DNA from: Paulinella micropora
Lineage: Eukaryota > Cercozoa > Imbricatea > Euglyphida
Assembly: GCA_009731375.1 (NCBI GenBank)
Contig: BJOX01000191.1
Location: forward strand, 492,969-520,744
Direction of reading: 5' to 3'
Length of the DNA: 27,776 nt
The position numbers were made by a program, and so were the translations under genes. The notes under the pieces were generated by a model. The model was given only the letters and a program-made list of their open reading frames with translations. It did not search any database and had not been told where the DNA came from. Shown here piece by piece: positions 7,256 to 15,313 of the stretch. Within the stretch, counting starts at the first letter, position 1, and every line of letters begins with the position of its first letter.

Positions 7256-7975
7256 ATGAGTGAAAATAATAATATTCAACTTGCGAACACCGCACAAGAA
7301 TTATTTCGTCAGACTAAACCGGGGACTAGAGGAACAACAATATGGGCCGATAAGGTATTAGATATGGTTAATATTGATTTAATGGATATGAGTAAGGTTG
7401 CTACAAAAAATAAAAATTATAATTTTGCCCTTATTTGGATTGATATTCATAGTCGCTATGCTTACGCAATACCTATAAAGAATAAATTTTCTACCACAGT
7501 TTTAGATGCACTCAAGAAATTACCAAAGCCAAAAGCATACATATCAGACAATGGCGGTGAGTTTAAAGGTGCAGTTGGTGAGTGGATGAGAAATAATGGA
7601 ATTGAACAATTTATGGTTGAAGTAGGTGATCATAATTCGTTAGGTATTGTTGATAGATTTGTTAGAACACTTAGAGAAAGATTACATGTATTATGGGCTT
7701 TTAATCGTAATTTTGATTGGATAAGTTATATTGAAGATGTTGTTTATTATTATAACAAGAAAGAACATTCAGCGATTAAGGCGGCGCCAATTGATGTATT
7801 TAAAGGATATGATATTAGCCAACAACATAGATATGTTGATAAATATTTATTTGGTTTCAAAGAAGGAGACAGAGTTAGAAAGTTGAACAAGAAACACATT
7901 TTAGAAAAGGGAGGAAAGACATGGAGCAAGCAATCTACACCGTCAAAGCCCGTAAGGGATACCGGATTGTATTAA
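7256..7975 (+). CDS. rve-family integrase, catalytic core (Maverick/PLV type)
   Basis: The retroviral-type integrase inserts the element into host DNA. Residues 35-185 form the RNase-H-like core. The first acid is D41 in MVNIDLMDM, followed by the strand IDIHSRYAYAIPIKNK (62-77). The second is D98 in SDNGGEF. The third position is Asp133 in GIVDRFVRTLRERL where most family members have Glu, with 34 residues between D98 and D133. YYNKKEHSAIKAAP (165-178) is the usual post-core segment, and FKEGDRVRKLNKK starts the C-terminal beta domain. The frame changes near 7,921-7,935, and the last residues of this ORF (about 226-239) are out-of-frame text. No N-terminal zinc domain is visible. Confidence 0.85.
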   Translation: MSENNNIQLANTAQELFRQTKPGTRGTTIWADKVLDMVNIDLMDMSKVATKNKNYNFALIWIDIHSRYAYAIPIKNKFSTTVLDALKKLPKPKAYISDNGGEFKGAVGEWMRNNGIEQFMVEVGDHNSLGIVDRFVRTLRERLHVLWAFNRNFDWISYIEDVVYYYNKKEHSAIKAAPIDVFKGYDISQQHRYVDKYLFGFKEGDRVRKLNKKHILEKGGKTWSKQSTPSKPVRDTGLY

Positions 7976-8178
7976 CAAATGATGATGTTGTACCACCGCG
8001 TCATTTATTAAAGACAGAGGCAACTGAAGAACCGGAAGAGACTGATATTAATAAAGAACTGAAACAACTAACTAAAGAAAAGCAAACAAAGCATTTACTT
8101 AAAAGAGAGGAGATAGACTCCGCCAACATTAGAACTTCTTCCAGATTAAGGAAGAAAAAAGAAATAATGGATTTGTAG
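7921..8178 (+). CDS. Integrase C-terminal domain, displaced by a frameshift
   Basis: This 85-residue frame holds the expected continuation of the integrase: AIYTVKARKGYRIVLTN is the strand pattern of the small SH3-like DNA-binding domain following GDRV in Maverick integrases, and VVPPRHLLKTE follows. A charged tail comes next (EEPEETDINKELKQLTKEK) and ends in RLRKKKEIMDL. The Met is incidental. The overlap with the core ORF (7921-7975) is the zone where the frame changes. The stop (8176-8178) lies 2 bp from the stop of the convergent leftward frame at 8181. Confidence 0.7.
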   Translation: MEQAIYTVKARKGYRIVLTNDDVVPPRHLLKTEATEEPEETDINKELKQLTKEKQTKHLLKREEIDSANIRTSSRLRKKKEIMDL

Positions 8179-8180
8179 TC

Positions 8181-8282
8181 TCACTTCTTTTTGCGATTAG
8201 GTAAGGAAATATTGGAATGATATTCAGCAGCCTTAGTGTAGAACGGACGCTTCTCATGAATGTAGTAGCCCTTCAAAGCCGA
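8181..8282 (-). other. In-frame extension beyond the TGA of the 139-aa gene
   Basis: After the TGA at 8283-8285 the same minus-strand frame stays open for about 33 codons, reading through YYIHEKRPFYTKAAEYH and ending RKKK-TGA at 8181-8183. The text is protein-like and the second stop fits exactly against the integrase stop two bases away, the tight packing expected of the real gene end. It may be a former C terminus cut off by a nonsense mutation, or a readthrough extension; the sequence alone cannot decide. Confidence 0.45.
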
Positions 8283-8702
8283 TCATGATTTGAAAACCCT
8301 TATCACCCCGTCGTCTCCGAGTGCCACGTGATAAGTATCTTCTTTCCCGGGGCTCGCCATCAAAACTCCTTCTTTGCAATCCGGAACATTATACTCAAAC
8401 ACTTTATCAGGCTCGTCGTACTTGTTGGCAATCTTGAACAAAACTTTTTTCTCATCCCAATACTTTACCTCACCCCTATCCTTCACCTTTGCTCCACCCA
8501 CCTTATCGAAAGGACTCACATTTTTTGCTTTACTCTCAACCTCAGCCTGAGCAACAGGGTCTTCGTGAGACGGATGCTTGGCGTCAGGGGTGGTTGGAAC
8601 TTCAGCAGGAACCTCAGCAACAACCTCAGCAACAACCTCAGTTGTCTCCTCAGTGGGCTCCTCAGCAGTCGGTTTGGAAGGAGACTTCTTCTTTGGCGGC
8701 AT
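8283..8702 (-). CDS. Lys-rich / Pro-Ala-Val-Glu repeat protein of unknown function
   Basis: I place the start at 8700-8702 (MPPKKKSPSKPTAEE) rather than at 8738, because the 12 extra residues are Cys/Phe/Trp-rich and unlike the rest. The 139-residue product has a histone-tail-like basic start and a repeat-like stretch of TEVVAEVVAEVPAEVP (21-36). Its compact C-terminal part (75-139) is rich in Lys, Asp and aromatic residues (KYWDEKKVLFKIANKYDEP). The codons are visibly richer in G and C than those of the neighbours, which could mean a different origin. It converges with the integrase. No family is recognised. Confidence 0.5.
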   Translation of the reverse strand: MPPKKKSPSKPTAEEPTEETTEVVAEVVAEVPAEVPTTPDAKHPSHEDPVAQAEVESKAKNVSPFDKVGGAKVKDRGEVKYWDEKKVLFKIANKYDEPDKVFEYNVPDCKEGVLMASPGKEDTYHVALGDDGVIRVFKS

Positions 8703-8916
8703 TGTACCTGCCACACACCAAAAAGCACAAAAAAACATGTGTGGGCAGTGCCTTGAAGCCGTTTTTTTTTTGACAATTTTGTAAAATAAATAATTTCGTA
8801 AATAAAATAATTTTTTTTGTAGCTAGTAATAAGTGTGCTTTTATGTTGTAGTGAAATGTGTGTCATGTTCATTGATGATAAGTGGGCAGGTAGGCAGACA
8901 GCACAGATCACACAAC

Positions 8917-9423
8917 CTACCTTACTCCTTCAATATACAATTTATACTTTACAATAACTTCCTCAAATGTTTTTCCACCACCAATCAAATTTCTTGCGTA
9001 ATTTTCCTCTTGACGGGACATTGGAAATTTATTTTTTTCTAACCATCTTTCAAAAAATGCTNNNNNNNNNNTATTTTTTTCTAACCGTCTTTCAAAAAAT
9101 GCTATTTCTTTTTTGGTCTCTTTTTCCTTTCTAATTCTCTGCCTTTTAACTTTCCTTGCATTTTCTAATTGCTTTCTTTCCTCTTGTATTTCATTGTCTC
9201 TTTGTTCGACAGCTTCGAGTCTTCGTTCTACCTCGTCAAGTTCAAGTTTAATTTGTCTTATCTTTTTTGACAAGTTTTTTTTCTTTGTCTCCAAGGCTAT
9301 TTTGTCGGAAATAATTTTGTTCTTTCTTTTGTCTGAATAATATTCAAACCAATTATTTTCTTCTCTTTCAACATCATCATCGCTTGAAATTTCTTTTGCC
9401 TCATCATCGATATAATCACTCAT
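8917..9423 (-). CDS. Coiled-coil protein, interrupted by an assembly gap
   Basis: The start MSDYIDDEAKEISSDDD at 9421-9423 is preferred over upstream Met codons, whose text is not protein-like. An acidic N terminus (1-25) precedes a long charged coiled coil (about 40-117, with Leu spacing in KIRQIKLELDEVERRLEAVE). A 10-N gap (9062-9071) interrupts it. The C-terminal part ends RNLIGGGKTFEEVIVKYKLY. On both sides of the gap nearly the same text appears (AFFERRLEKN and AFFERWLEKN), so the gap may be artificial. No family is recognised; a structural or scaffold role is possible. Confidence 0.5.
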   Translation of the reverse strand: MSDYIDDEAKEISSDDDVEREENNWFEYYSDKRKNKIISDKIALETKKKNLSKKIRQIKLELDEVERRLEAVEQRDNEIQEERKQLENARKVKRQRIRKEKETKKEIAFFERRLEKNXXXXAFFERWLEKNKFPMSRQEENYARNLIGGGKTFEEVIVKYKLYIEGVR

Positions 9424-9758
9424 TCTGTACAAATGGAGTCTTGTCAAGATAGAAAGTAGGCCAAAAGTGCGAAAACGAAAAGTATGGTTTTTTTGTTTTC
9501 GCATTCTCTGATAAAAAGCATGTGATAACATTGCGCATTGACTTAGGAAAAAACCGAAACCAAAGCAAGCACCGACACAAAAAAGTGTTTTTTATGTTAC
9601 TGCTCTTGGTATGGCGATGGTTGGTGTAATTAGTAAGTTGGTGGTGTTGTTCGTCATTGTCGGCGGTTCAACTCCCACTGCTTACTCTTGACCCATTCCT
9701 GCCATCCTTTTTTTCTCTTTTTTGTAAATTCCTTTTTTTCTTTTTTTTTCTTTTTTGC
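9424..9758. other. Intergenic spacer with one hairpin
   Basis: No gene is supported in these 335 bp. GCGAAAAC (9469-9476) pairs with GTTTTCGC (9495-9502) around an AT-rich loop, giving a simple stem-loop of a different type from the compound elements upstream. T-rich runs lie at 9,710-9,755 directly after the polymerase stop and could mark its transcript end. The other text shows no repeat or promoter motif I can name. Confidence 0.4.
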
Positions 9759-11441
9759 TTAGTATCCGTATGGTAATGTCGTGATCTGGTTTTCTTTTAG
9801 AGGTTGAATTACTCTTTTAGTGTAAGTAAATGAAAATATCTTTTGTAAATGCTCTGACGTAATTGTTTTTGTCTTTTTGTTTCTTGTTATTTTGCTGTTG
9901 GTGTGTATGATTACATTTCCAGCCTCTGCTACATTCTTTGCTATACACTTTTCTCCTTTTGTTTCTAGTAGGTCTTCTAATTCTTCGTATGCCTTTTTAG
10001 ATAGTTCAGTGTCTTGTACTTTCAATCCATTGCTTATGATACTAAACATATTAACCAAGTTCAATTTTTTACAAGTCTCGTAATTCATTGAAAATCCTTT
10101 TAATTTCATTTTGGTTGTTCCATCATTTAGTATGTAGCCGTATGATTTAGGTCCTGCTCCAATAAATGTGGTTATCTTTCTGCTTACCTTCGTCTTTTTG
10201 TCTATCAATTCGTCTGTCCATTGTCCCAATAAATCACCAGTCGGTATTGTTGTCTGTCCTTCTTTCTCATCTACGGAATAAATTACGCTGTCTGTGTCGT
10301 GATATAACACTCTATTACCTAATCTGTCCATCATATCATACAATCTCATTTGCGCATGTGCTGTTGTAAATAGTGCTACACAGATATTTGTATTGTAGGG
10401 GTCAGATACTTTTTCAGGGTGTAGGTTGTAAGATAGTTCTAGGCATTCTTTGTTTATCATATTGATAGATACTTCATTTATCTTCTTGTCATTTAGTATT
10501 TTGAATAGTTCGGCTTCACTCCTTATGATTTTTGTTTGTGTCTTGTTGTTTTGTTGTCCAAATTTTCCCCATAGTGAGTTAAGACATAGTTTCGCTACTG
10601 CCCTTCTTCCTTCATTCTTTTCAATCTTGCTTTTGTCCAATTTGATTTTCATTTTTTCTTCATAGTCCTTAATGTAATTGTCTTTGTCTTCTTCAGTTAT
10701 GACATTTGATGGATAGCCACTTGATTCCTGTTTCACTCTTAGAAAGGTCTTAATGTATTCTTTGAATAGTTCTGTTGTCTGTTCATTCCAATGCCATAAC
10801 TCATAAGTTTTGATCAGTCTGTAGCCTTTTTGTATGGCTTTGTAAATAAGTGGTGTTGCCCATGTGCCTGTAAGTGTTCTCTCTTCGTCTGTGTGTTGGC
10901 ATTTGTCTTGTAATCCTTCCTTTCCACATTTATTACATAGATAATACATCATCTTTCCTCTATCTTGACATGGTAGAACAGGATGAATTAGTCCTCTAGG
11001 CGGAAGTATTTTTATTTTTGCTACACCAAATGCTGTTTTATTATTCAACATATCATAGGCATCTTTTCCTCTTATTGTTTGGTGATGTTTCACAGGATAG
11101 GGGTCATGGTACATGACAGTCGGATAGAGAGAGCACACATCTATATACTCTGCATACTGATATTCACTCATAGATTTCCAGTATAGAGATAGAGCATTCG
11201 TCCTTCCACCAAACATCGCATGTCGTGGATTGATTGCATCTTGCTCAATTAATGTCTCTTCTATTTCTCCTTTGAATTCTTCCTTTGTTCGTATCCTGTT
11301 CCATTGACACCCCCATATTGTTATTAATTGACTAACTTCCGGATGTTGCTTTATTAAAGTTTCACGTGGTTTAGTTTCTTTGTATAGTTGTCCAAATGTT
11401 TTATTCACAGACCTTTCTCTGTTTAGTTCATTTCCAAACAC
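9759..11441 (-). CDS. Protein-primed family B DNA polymerase, polymerase-domain fragment
   Basis: The 560-residue fragment carries the polymerisation half of a Maverick/PLV-type pPolB. It has MFGGRTNAL (76-84) before the palm, motif A DVCSLYP (101-107), and a zinc-knuckle-like insert YYLCNKCGKEGLQDKC (166-181). Motif B is KLCLNSLWGKFG (284-295), motif C YHDTDS (380-385) with its two metal-binding Asp residues, and KLKGFS (446-451) is the thumb-side KxG motif. The protein ends QITTLPYGY. All catalytic motifs look intact. The start (GTG at 11,439-11,441) is only the point where this frame begins after a frame change; the upstream parts follow at 11,442-13,754. Confidence 0.87.
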   Translation of the reverse strand: MFGNELNRERSVNKTFGQLYKETKPRETLIKQHPEVSQLITIWGCQWNRIRTKEEFKGEIEETLIEQDAINPRHAMFGGRTNALSLYWKSMSEYQYAEYIDVCSLYPTVMYHDPYPVKHHQTIRGKDAYDMLNNKTAFGVAKIKILPPRGLIHPVLPCQDRGKMMYYLCNKCGKEGLQDKCQHTDEERTLTGTWATPLIYKAIQKGYRLIKTYELWHWNEQTTELFKEYIKTFLRVKQESSGYPSNVITEEDKDNYIKDYEEKMKIKLDKSKIEKNEGRRAVAKLCLNSLWGKFGQQNNKTQTKIIRSEAELFKILNDKKINEVSINMINKECLELSYNLHPEKVSDPYNTNICVALFTTAHAQMRLYDMMDRLGNRVLYHDTDSVIYSVDEKEGQTTIPTGDLLGQWTDELIDKKTKVSRKITTFIGAGPKSYGYILNDGTTKMKLKGFSMNYETCKKLNLVNMFSIISNGLKVQDTELSKKAYEELEDLLETKGEKCIAKNVAEAGNVIIHTNSKITRNKKTKTITSEHLQKIFSFTYTKRVIQPLKENQITTLPYGY

Positions 11442-11545
11442 TCAGGACACCCGTGCCAATAACAACCATGGAACTCATATGCCGTTTTTGTCTTTTCGTC
11501 ATATCCGTCTAAGTAGGCTTTCACACCTTTGGGTAAGTTTAGTAT
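11442..11545 (-). pseudogene. Polymerase linker segment between a nonsense codon and a frame change
   Basis: This short stretch continues the polymerase in the frame of the upstream piece, beyond its in-frame TAA at 11,546-11,548. It encodes AYLDGYDEKTKT and the block AYEFHGCYWHGCPEC, a hallmark of Maverick-type pPolB just before the palm domain. Near 11,435-11,445 the frame changes to that of the C-terminal fragment. The well-kept motif shows that the gene was continuous until recently. Confidence 0.65.
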
Positions 11546-12631
11546 TTATTCTTTACCATTTAGACCATGTTGAATTTTAGCATTGTCCTTTTTTTCTCTG
11601 TATGCTAACCACTCCACACACATACGACTTGTTTTTGCTTTGTCTGTTCTGTTTGTCGGTATAACTGCTATGCTGTCCTCAGGCATGTAGTTTGCTTTGA
11701 ATAGTGCCATACATGTAGAGGCAATAGTTGTGTATTGAAATGGATCAATTCCGAACTCCATAAATTGTTCCCTAAACTCAATACACCCCCGTCTTAGTAT
11801 ATCTACATCACTATGACAATATTCAATCATTTCTTTATTGAAATCAAATACTTTGTCTTTTTGCTCCCCATACCATTTTATGAAATCATCTCTTTTATTC
11901 TTTGAGAATGAGTTATATCCGTAATCGTCCATGTCTGGTATTTTGCCTATGTATGTTTGATTGTCTGTTTTATTAAAGAAGTGAGGAAAGTATCCTTTTT
12001 TCAATTCAGTAAGTCCAAATGTGTCAGGAAAGTCAGATAGAGGCATAGTTAGAAATGATAAACTATCTATAAATCTAATCTGTTCTTTCCCATTACCAAT
12101 AGACATCATCATTATTTTACCACCTTCATATATCACAAATGGAGTTATTCCTTTTTCAATCAACCATTTCAATACAAATTGACAATCATATCCCCGTGCA
12201 TTATATGCTATGAATGTATAACCCTTATGTTTTACACCCAATGCCCACTCACAGAATTGTTCAATGTTTTTATGTATGATTGGTGTGCTGTCGTCGAAAT
12301 ATTGACTTTCAGAATGATTGATAATATGTGTTCCTGTCTCTTGATTTGCTTCAAAATCAAAGAATACATATTTGGTTGATGGTTCATGTATCACTTTTTT
12401 CTTTAACTCACATTGGTGTGATAGAGGTTGTAGTTCTTTGCAGTTCCTACATTTTTCATATCCACATTTGTGTTCTCCTTTGTAAGTCTTAGCACAAGTG
12501 ATACATTTTTTTCTTTGTGTCGCATAACTTATTTTGTTTATGATTATTGAAACATTCATCATTGGGAAACTTTCTATTACACTCATTGCACATTTTCCAT
12601 TTTGAAATATTGTCATATCCTTTACATCCAT
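11546..12631 (-). CDS. Protein-primed family B DNA polymerase, 3'-5' exonuclease fragment
   Basis: The fragment carries the proofreading exonuclease. Residues 43-74 form a Cys/His-rich zinc region (CITCAKTYKGEHKC, CRNC, HQC). Exo I is FDFEA (91-95; D92, E94), Exo II AYNARGYD (142-149), and Exo III YCHSDVDIL (271-279; D275, D277). SLSFLTMPLSDFPDTF (190-205) is the typical strand between Exo II and III. The first 40 or so residues are out-of-frame text overlapping the N-terminal fragment. The true frame begins at the T7 run 12,506-12,512 inside the zinc region. The frame ends at an in-frame TAA, after which polymerase text continues. Confidence 0.83.
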   Translation of the reverse strand: MDVKDMTIFQNGKCAMSVIESFPMMNVSIIINKISYATQRKKCITCAKTYKGEHKCGYEKCRNCKELQPLSHQCELKKKVIHEPSTKYVFFDFEANQETGTHIINHSESQYFDDSTPIIHKNIEQFCEWALGVKHKGYTFIAYNARGYDCQFVLKWLIEKGITPFVIYEGGKIMMMSIGNGKEQIRFIDSLSFLTMPLSDFPDTFGLTELKKGYFPHFFNKTDNQTYIGKIPDMDDYGYNSFSKNKRDDFIKWYGEQKDKVFDFNKEMIEYCHSDVDILRRGCIEFREQFMEFGIDPFQYTTIASTCMALFKANYMPEDSIAVIPTNRTDKAKTSRMCVEWLAYREKKDNAKIQHGLNGKE

Positions 12632-13754
12632 CGGTTAGACATATATTACATTTGAATTCACATGCGTGATTATGTTCGTACCCCCTCATACATTTCTCGC
12701 AAAAGTTTCGTTTTGATAAGAATGCTTTCATGCTTGTTATGGTGTCGTAATGGTTCATTGTTTTTAGTATGTATATGTTCCTTTTGTCCTTCATCTCAGT
12801 CTTATAAACTATTTTGTCTGGATATTCAACAATAACAATGTTGTAGTCAATGTGCTTAGCAAACTCACTAATTTCAGAAAGCCCACACAAATCTTTCATG
12901 ACACCAGCCTCCTCGTGCAGTTTGTTTGCTAGTTCATCTTGAATTCTGCGTCCATCCTTGATTTGTGAATACTTTGGATGCTTTTCTATTTTTGCCTTTG
13001 CTACAACTATTGCCCTTCCCAAACATATGTTGTCGTCATTGTTTATTCGTATTACACCTTTCTTTTGATACATGTCTGTTTCAGTTATTGCTTTCAATCT
13101 TGCTCCTCCTTCAGGCATTCTCACCCCCACAAAATTGAAATCAATCAATTCCATAGTTGCTCCTTCTTCGTCCATATAGTTTTCGTCGTTTGATTGCAGT
13201 ATAGATTCTAATCTAGTCAGTATATCTTCTAAATTGAAATCTTGTACTTTTATTAATTTTTGGTTTTGAACATTCCAAGTTGAAGGAATAGCACTAATAC
13301 GTATTTGTATTAAGTCATTGTCTTTGTAAAGTGCTTTAAAGTCTTCAATTATGGATCCTATCATACCAATAATACCCTCTAATGGAAACTTTTTCACTTT
13401 TTGCGTCATTGATTTACTTAACTTAATTGTATATACAGATTGACCCACAGGTAGTTTGTGTTCAGTGTCTTTTCTTATAAGTTTATATCCATTGAACTCT
13501 ATTACTTGTGGCTCAACATATTTTCGTTCCCTTTGTTTTCGCTCAGGTTCAGAATAAAACCTTTCAGGGTCAGATAGTGCTCCCCTTGTCGTTGTTATGT
13601 CATAAAACCTAGTTCCGTTCGGCTTTTTAACATATAACTTGTTTTGCCTTATCTGATATGTTATTTTTGCTTCCGCCAACTTGTCCAAGTTCCATGTGTG
13701 TCCGCCATAGTCGATGGTGTTCGCCATATATTGATTGGAATATATTTTTTCCAA
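12489..13754 (-). CDS. Protein-primed family B DNA polymerase, N-terminal fragment
   Basis: The 421-residue N-terminal part of the same gene. MANTIDYGGHTWNL (ATG at 13,725-13,727) is an alternative start nine codons in. The block NNDDNICLGRAIVVAKAKIE (237-256) is the 'DN-C-RAI' segment commonly found upstream of the exonuclease in Maverick polymerases. A Cys/His-rich array of treble-clef or zinc-ribbon type follows (about residues 350-415, with CEKCMRGYEHNHAC and CNECNRKFPNDEC). It is cut by the frame change at the T7 run 12,506-12,512. With the other two fragments the gene spans about 4.0 kb, a normal size for such polymerases. Confidence 0.8.
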   Translation of the reverse strand: MEKIYSNQYMANTIDYGGHTWNLDKLAEAKITYQIRQNKLYVKKPNGTRFYDITTTRGALSDPERFYSEPERKQRERKYVEPQVIEFNGYKLIRKDTEHKLPVGQSVYTIKLSKSMTQKVKKFPLEGIIGMIGSIIEDFKALYKDNDLIQIRISAIPSTWNVQNQKLIKVQDFNLEDILTRLESILQSNDENYMDEEGATMELIDFNFVGVRMPEGGARLKAITETDMYQKKGVIRINNDDNICLGRAIVVAKAKIEKHPKYSQIKDGRRIQDELANKLHEEAGVMKDLCGLSEISEFAKHIDYNIVIVEYPDKIVYKTEMKDKRNIYILKTMNHYDTITSMKAFLSKRNFCEKCMRGYEHNHACEFKCNICLTDGCKGYDNISKWKMCNECNRKFPNDECFNNHKQNKLCDTKKKMYHLC

Positions 13755-13906
13755 AAAATATTTTTATTTTATATATAAAAAAATATATATATATATAAAA
13801 TATTATCTTATCTTTAATATGAAATTCAATTTTTTTCAGGTCTCAATTTCCCCCGACGATATTCTGGAGTCTAATAAGGTCAGCCTTGGTTTTTTCTCTT
13901 TTCTCT

Positions 13907-14059
13907 TTAGAATTTTCTCAATATGTCTGCCTTGTTTTTTTGATAATATTCTTTTGCTCTCATAAGTGATTTCTCTTTATTTCTTCTTTGATACTCTCTC
14001 ATACGTTCAGCGTGTTTTGCCCTTGCCTCCTCCGCAGTATATGTTGGATGTCTTCCCAT
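13907..14059 (-). CDS. Tiny basic helical protein, MGRH paralogue 1
   Basis: The 50-residue ORF starts MGRHPTYTAEEARAKHAER and continues as an Arg/Lys/Glu-rich helix with REYQRRNKEK and EYYQKNKADIL. It resembles the small protein at 15,755-15,934 in its MGRH start, an aromatic Tyr pair before a basic K/H/R-N segment, and size. The pattern also recalls the basic region of short DNA-binding helices common in Maverick-like elements, but I cannot assign a function. It is divergent from the small ORF at 14,096 across a 36-bp AT-only spacer. Confidence 0.5.
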   Translation of the reverse strand: MGRHPTYTAEEARAKHAERMREYQRRNKEKSLMRAKEYYQKNKADILRKF

Positions 14060-14095
14060 TTATATTATATATAATATATTTTTTATTATATTTAA

Positions 14096-14230
14096 ATGGC
14101 AATTAATCAAACTTGCAACAGGAGAGGACTTTCATTTTTTCAAAAAAAGATCACTAAGTCTAGCACAGCAGTAAAAACTAAGAGACGGGTTTTGATGTCT
14201 CTTCGTGTTGATTTGGCAAAAGATAGATGA
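14096..14230 (+). CDS. Short basic ORF, possible gene remnant
   Basis: A 44-residue frame begins MAINQTCNRRGLSFFQKK and ends KRRVLMSLRVDLAKDR. It has high Lys/Arg content and sits divergently from the MGRH gene with a shared AT-only promoter-like spacer (14,060-14,095). It is too short to recognise and might be chance, but its codon text is less AT-biased than the non-coding DNA that follows. Confidence 0.3.
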   Translation: MAINQTCNRRGLSFFQKKITKSSTAVKTKRRVLMSLRVDLAKDR

Positions 14231-14998
14231 GTTATCTTTTTTTTAGAGTTTGAGAGAAATTCAAATATGGACTATTTATTGATTAAGAATGCTTGTATTG
14301 AATTTGGATGAAATTATGTATATTTTTATTGAAATTAATAGTAAGACGAATTTATATGAAAATAGCCTTATTTTATATAAAAAGATAACTGTGCTATAGT
14401 GGTACCTATAGTAGTCTTTCATTTGTCACATCCTATTAATTTCCCGCAAATCAATACTAACTCTTAAAACAGCAAAATAAAAAATTAAAAATTTTGATAA
14501 ATACAAGAAAGCAAAATAAATAAATTCGTTTTCCTCTTAAAAAAAAAAAAAAAAAAAAGTATTAACGAACCGCTTCGTTATTCCTTATAAATATTAACGA
14601 AAAATATATTTATTTAAATGTATAACTATATAAGACCTAATTCTAAATAATTATATAAACAAAAAAATAGAAAGCAAAAGAACAAGAAAGCAAAAAAAAA
14701 AAAAAAAAGTGAATGTGCAGCAGAAGTATCAAGAGCGAATTTATCCAGACATAAAAAACACATCAAAAGCAATAAATTTCACTACTAAATAGTAGTTGAT
14801 AACCTAAAATGTGTCGTGAATTTTTCTGTAAAACCTCTATATACACCTCAAATTCTCGCAACCTTCTAGGTTGATGCAGCAAATCCAATAAAACTACAAA
14901 ATAAATACAAAGAAACAAAACCAGAGCTTTCTACAACACAACAGAGAAAAATATATGTATCTTAAAATAAAAAATTTTGACTATTTTATATAAAATAG
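14231..14998. other. AT-rich decayed region with a zinc-finger-like relic
   Basis: No intact gene is visible in this stretch. It contains poly-A runs (around 14,540-14,558 and 14,692-14,708) and many scattered stops. At 14,708-14,788 (plus) a short frame reads SECAAEVSRANLSRHKKHI with further His spacing (C-x11-H-x2-H). This resembles a damaged zinc finger, close in pattern to the relic at 14,999-15,223. The region looks like eroded viral coding DNA. Confidence 0.35.
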
Positions 14999-15223
14999 AT
15001 ACTCGCAAGAAGAAAGCAGAATACATTAAAGAAAGAAAAACAGAAATATACGTGTGTCTGTGGTAAGACAATAGGGATGTATAACAAATACACACATGAA
15101 AAATCAGATTTTCATAGATACTTTTTCGCAGAGAAAGAAGATGTTATGATAGGTGGTTATCCAGTCGTTCGTATAACTCGTATGCATGATGATATTGAAA
15201 GATATTATAAAAGTCACTCGTGA
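14999..15223 (+). pseudogene. Zinc-finger-like viral ORF remnant
   Basis: The frame is open from just after a TAG (14,996-14,998) to a TGA at 15,221-15,223. It has no ATG before 15,077, so it is probably the 3' part of a broken gene. It encodes a basic stretch, then CVCGKTIGMYNKYTHEKSDF followed by His, i.e. C-x-C-x11-H-x5-H, a plausible small zinc finger. It ends DDIERYYKSHS. Many small Maverick and PLV proteins combine a basic helix with such a finger; the exact family is unknown. Confidence 0.4.
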
Positions 15224-15265
15224 TTTGTTATAACACGACAACAAGTTGTCGTTTATACAAAAATA

Positions 15266-15313
15266 AAATGCAAAACCATTTAAAGAAATAAATATTATTG
15301 TTTATAATATACA
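15266..15313 (+). promoter_or_regulatory. Duplicated AT-rich promoter block, copy 1
   Basis: The 48 bp before the ATG at 15,314 are nearly identical to 15,706-15,754. Shared cores are AAAATG(C/T)AAAAC(C/T)ATTT, GAAATAAATATTATT and TTATAATAT just before the start. Conservation ends close to the start codons, while the genes themselves differ, so this looks like a reused viral promoter with a TATA-like TATAATAT. Confidence 0.55.

Noticed and set aside
8328-8911. Overlapping ORFs on both strands (Gln/Pro-rich and Leu/Arg-rich)
   Set aside because: Shadows of the Val-Ala-Glu-Pro-coding gene; their repeats derive from the same triplet-periodic sequence.
9600-9690. Possible tRNA (GGTTCAACTCC resembles a T-loop)
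   Set aside because: The T stem does not pair properly and no anticodon or acceptor arm can be folded around it.
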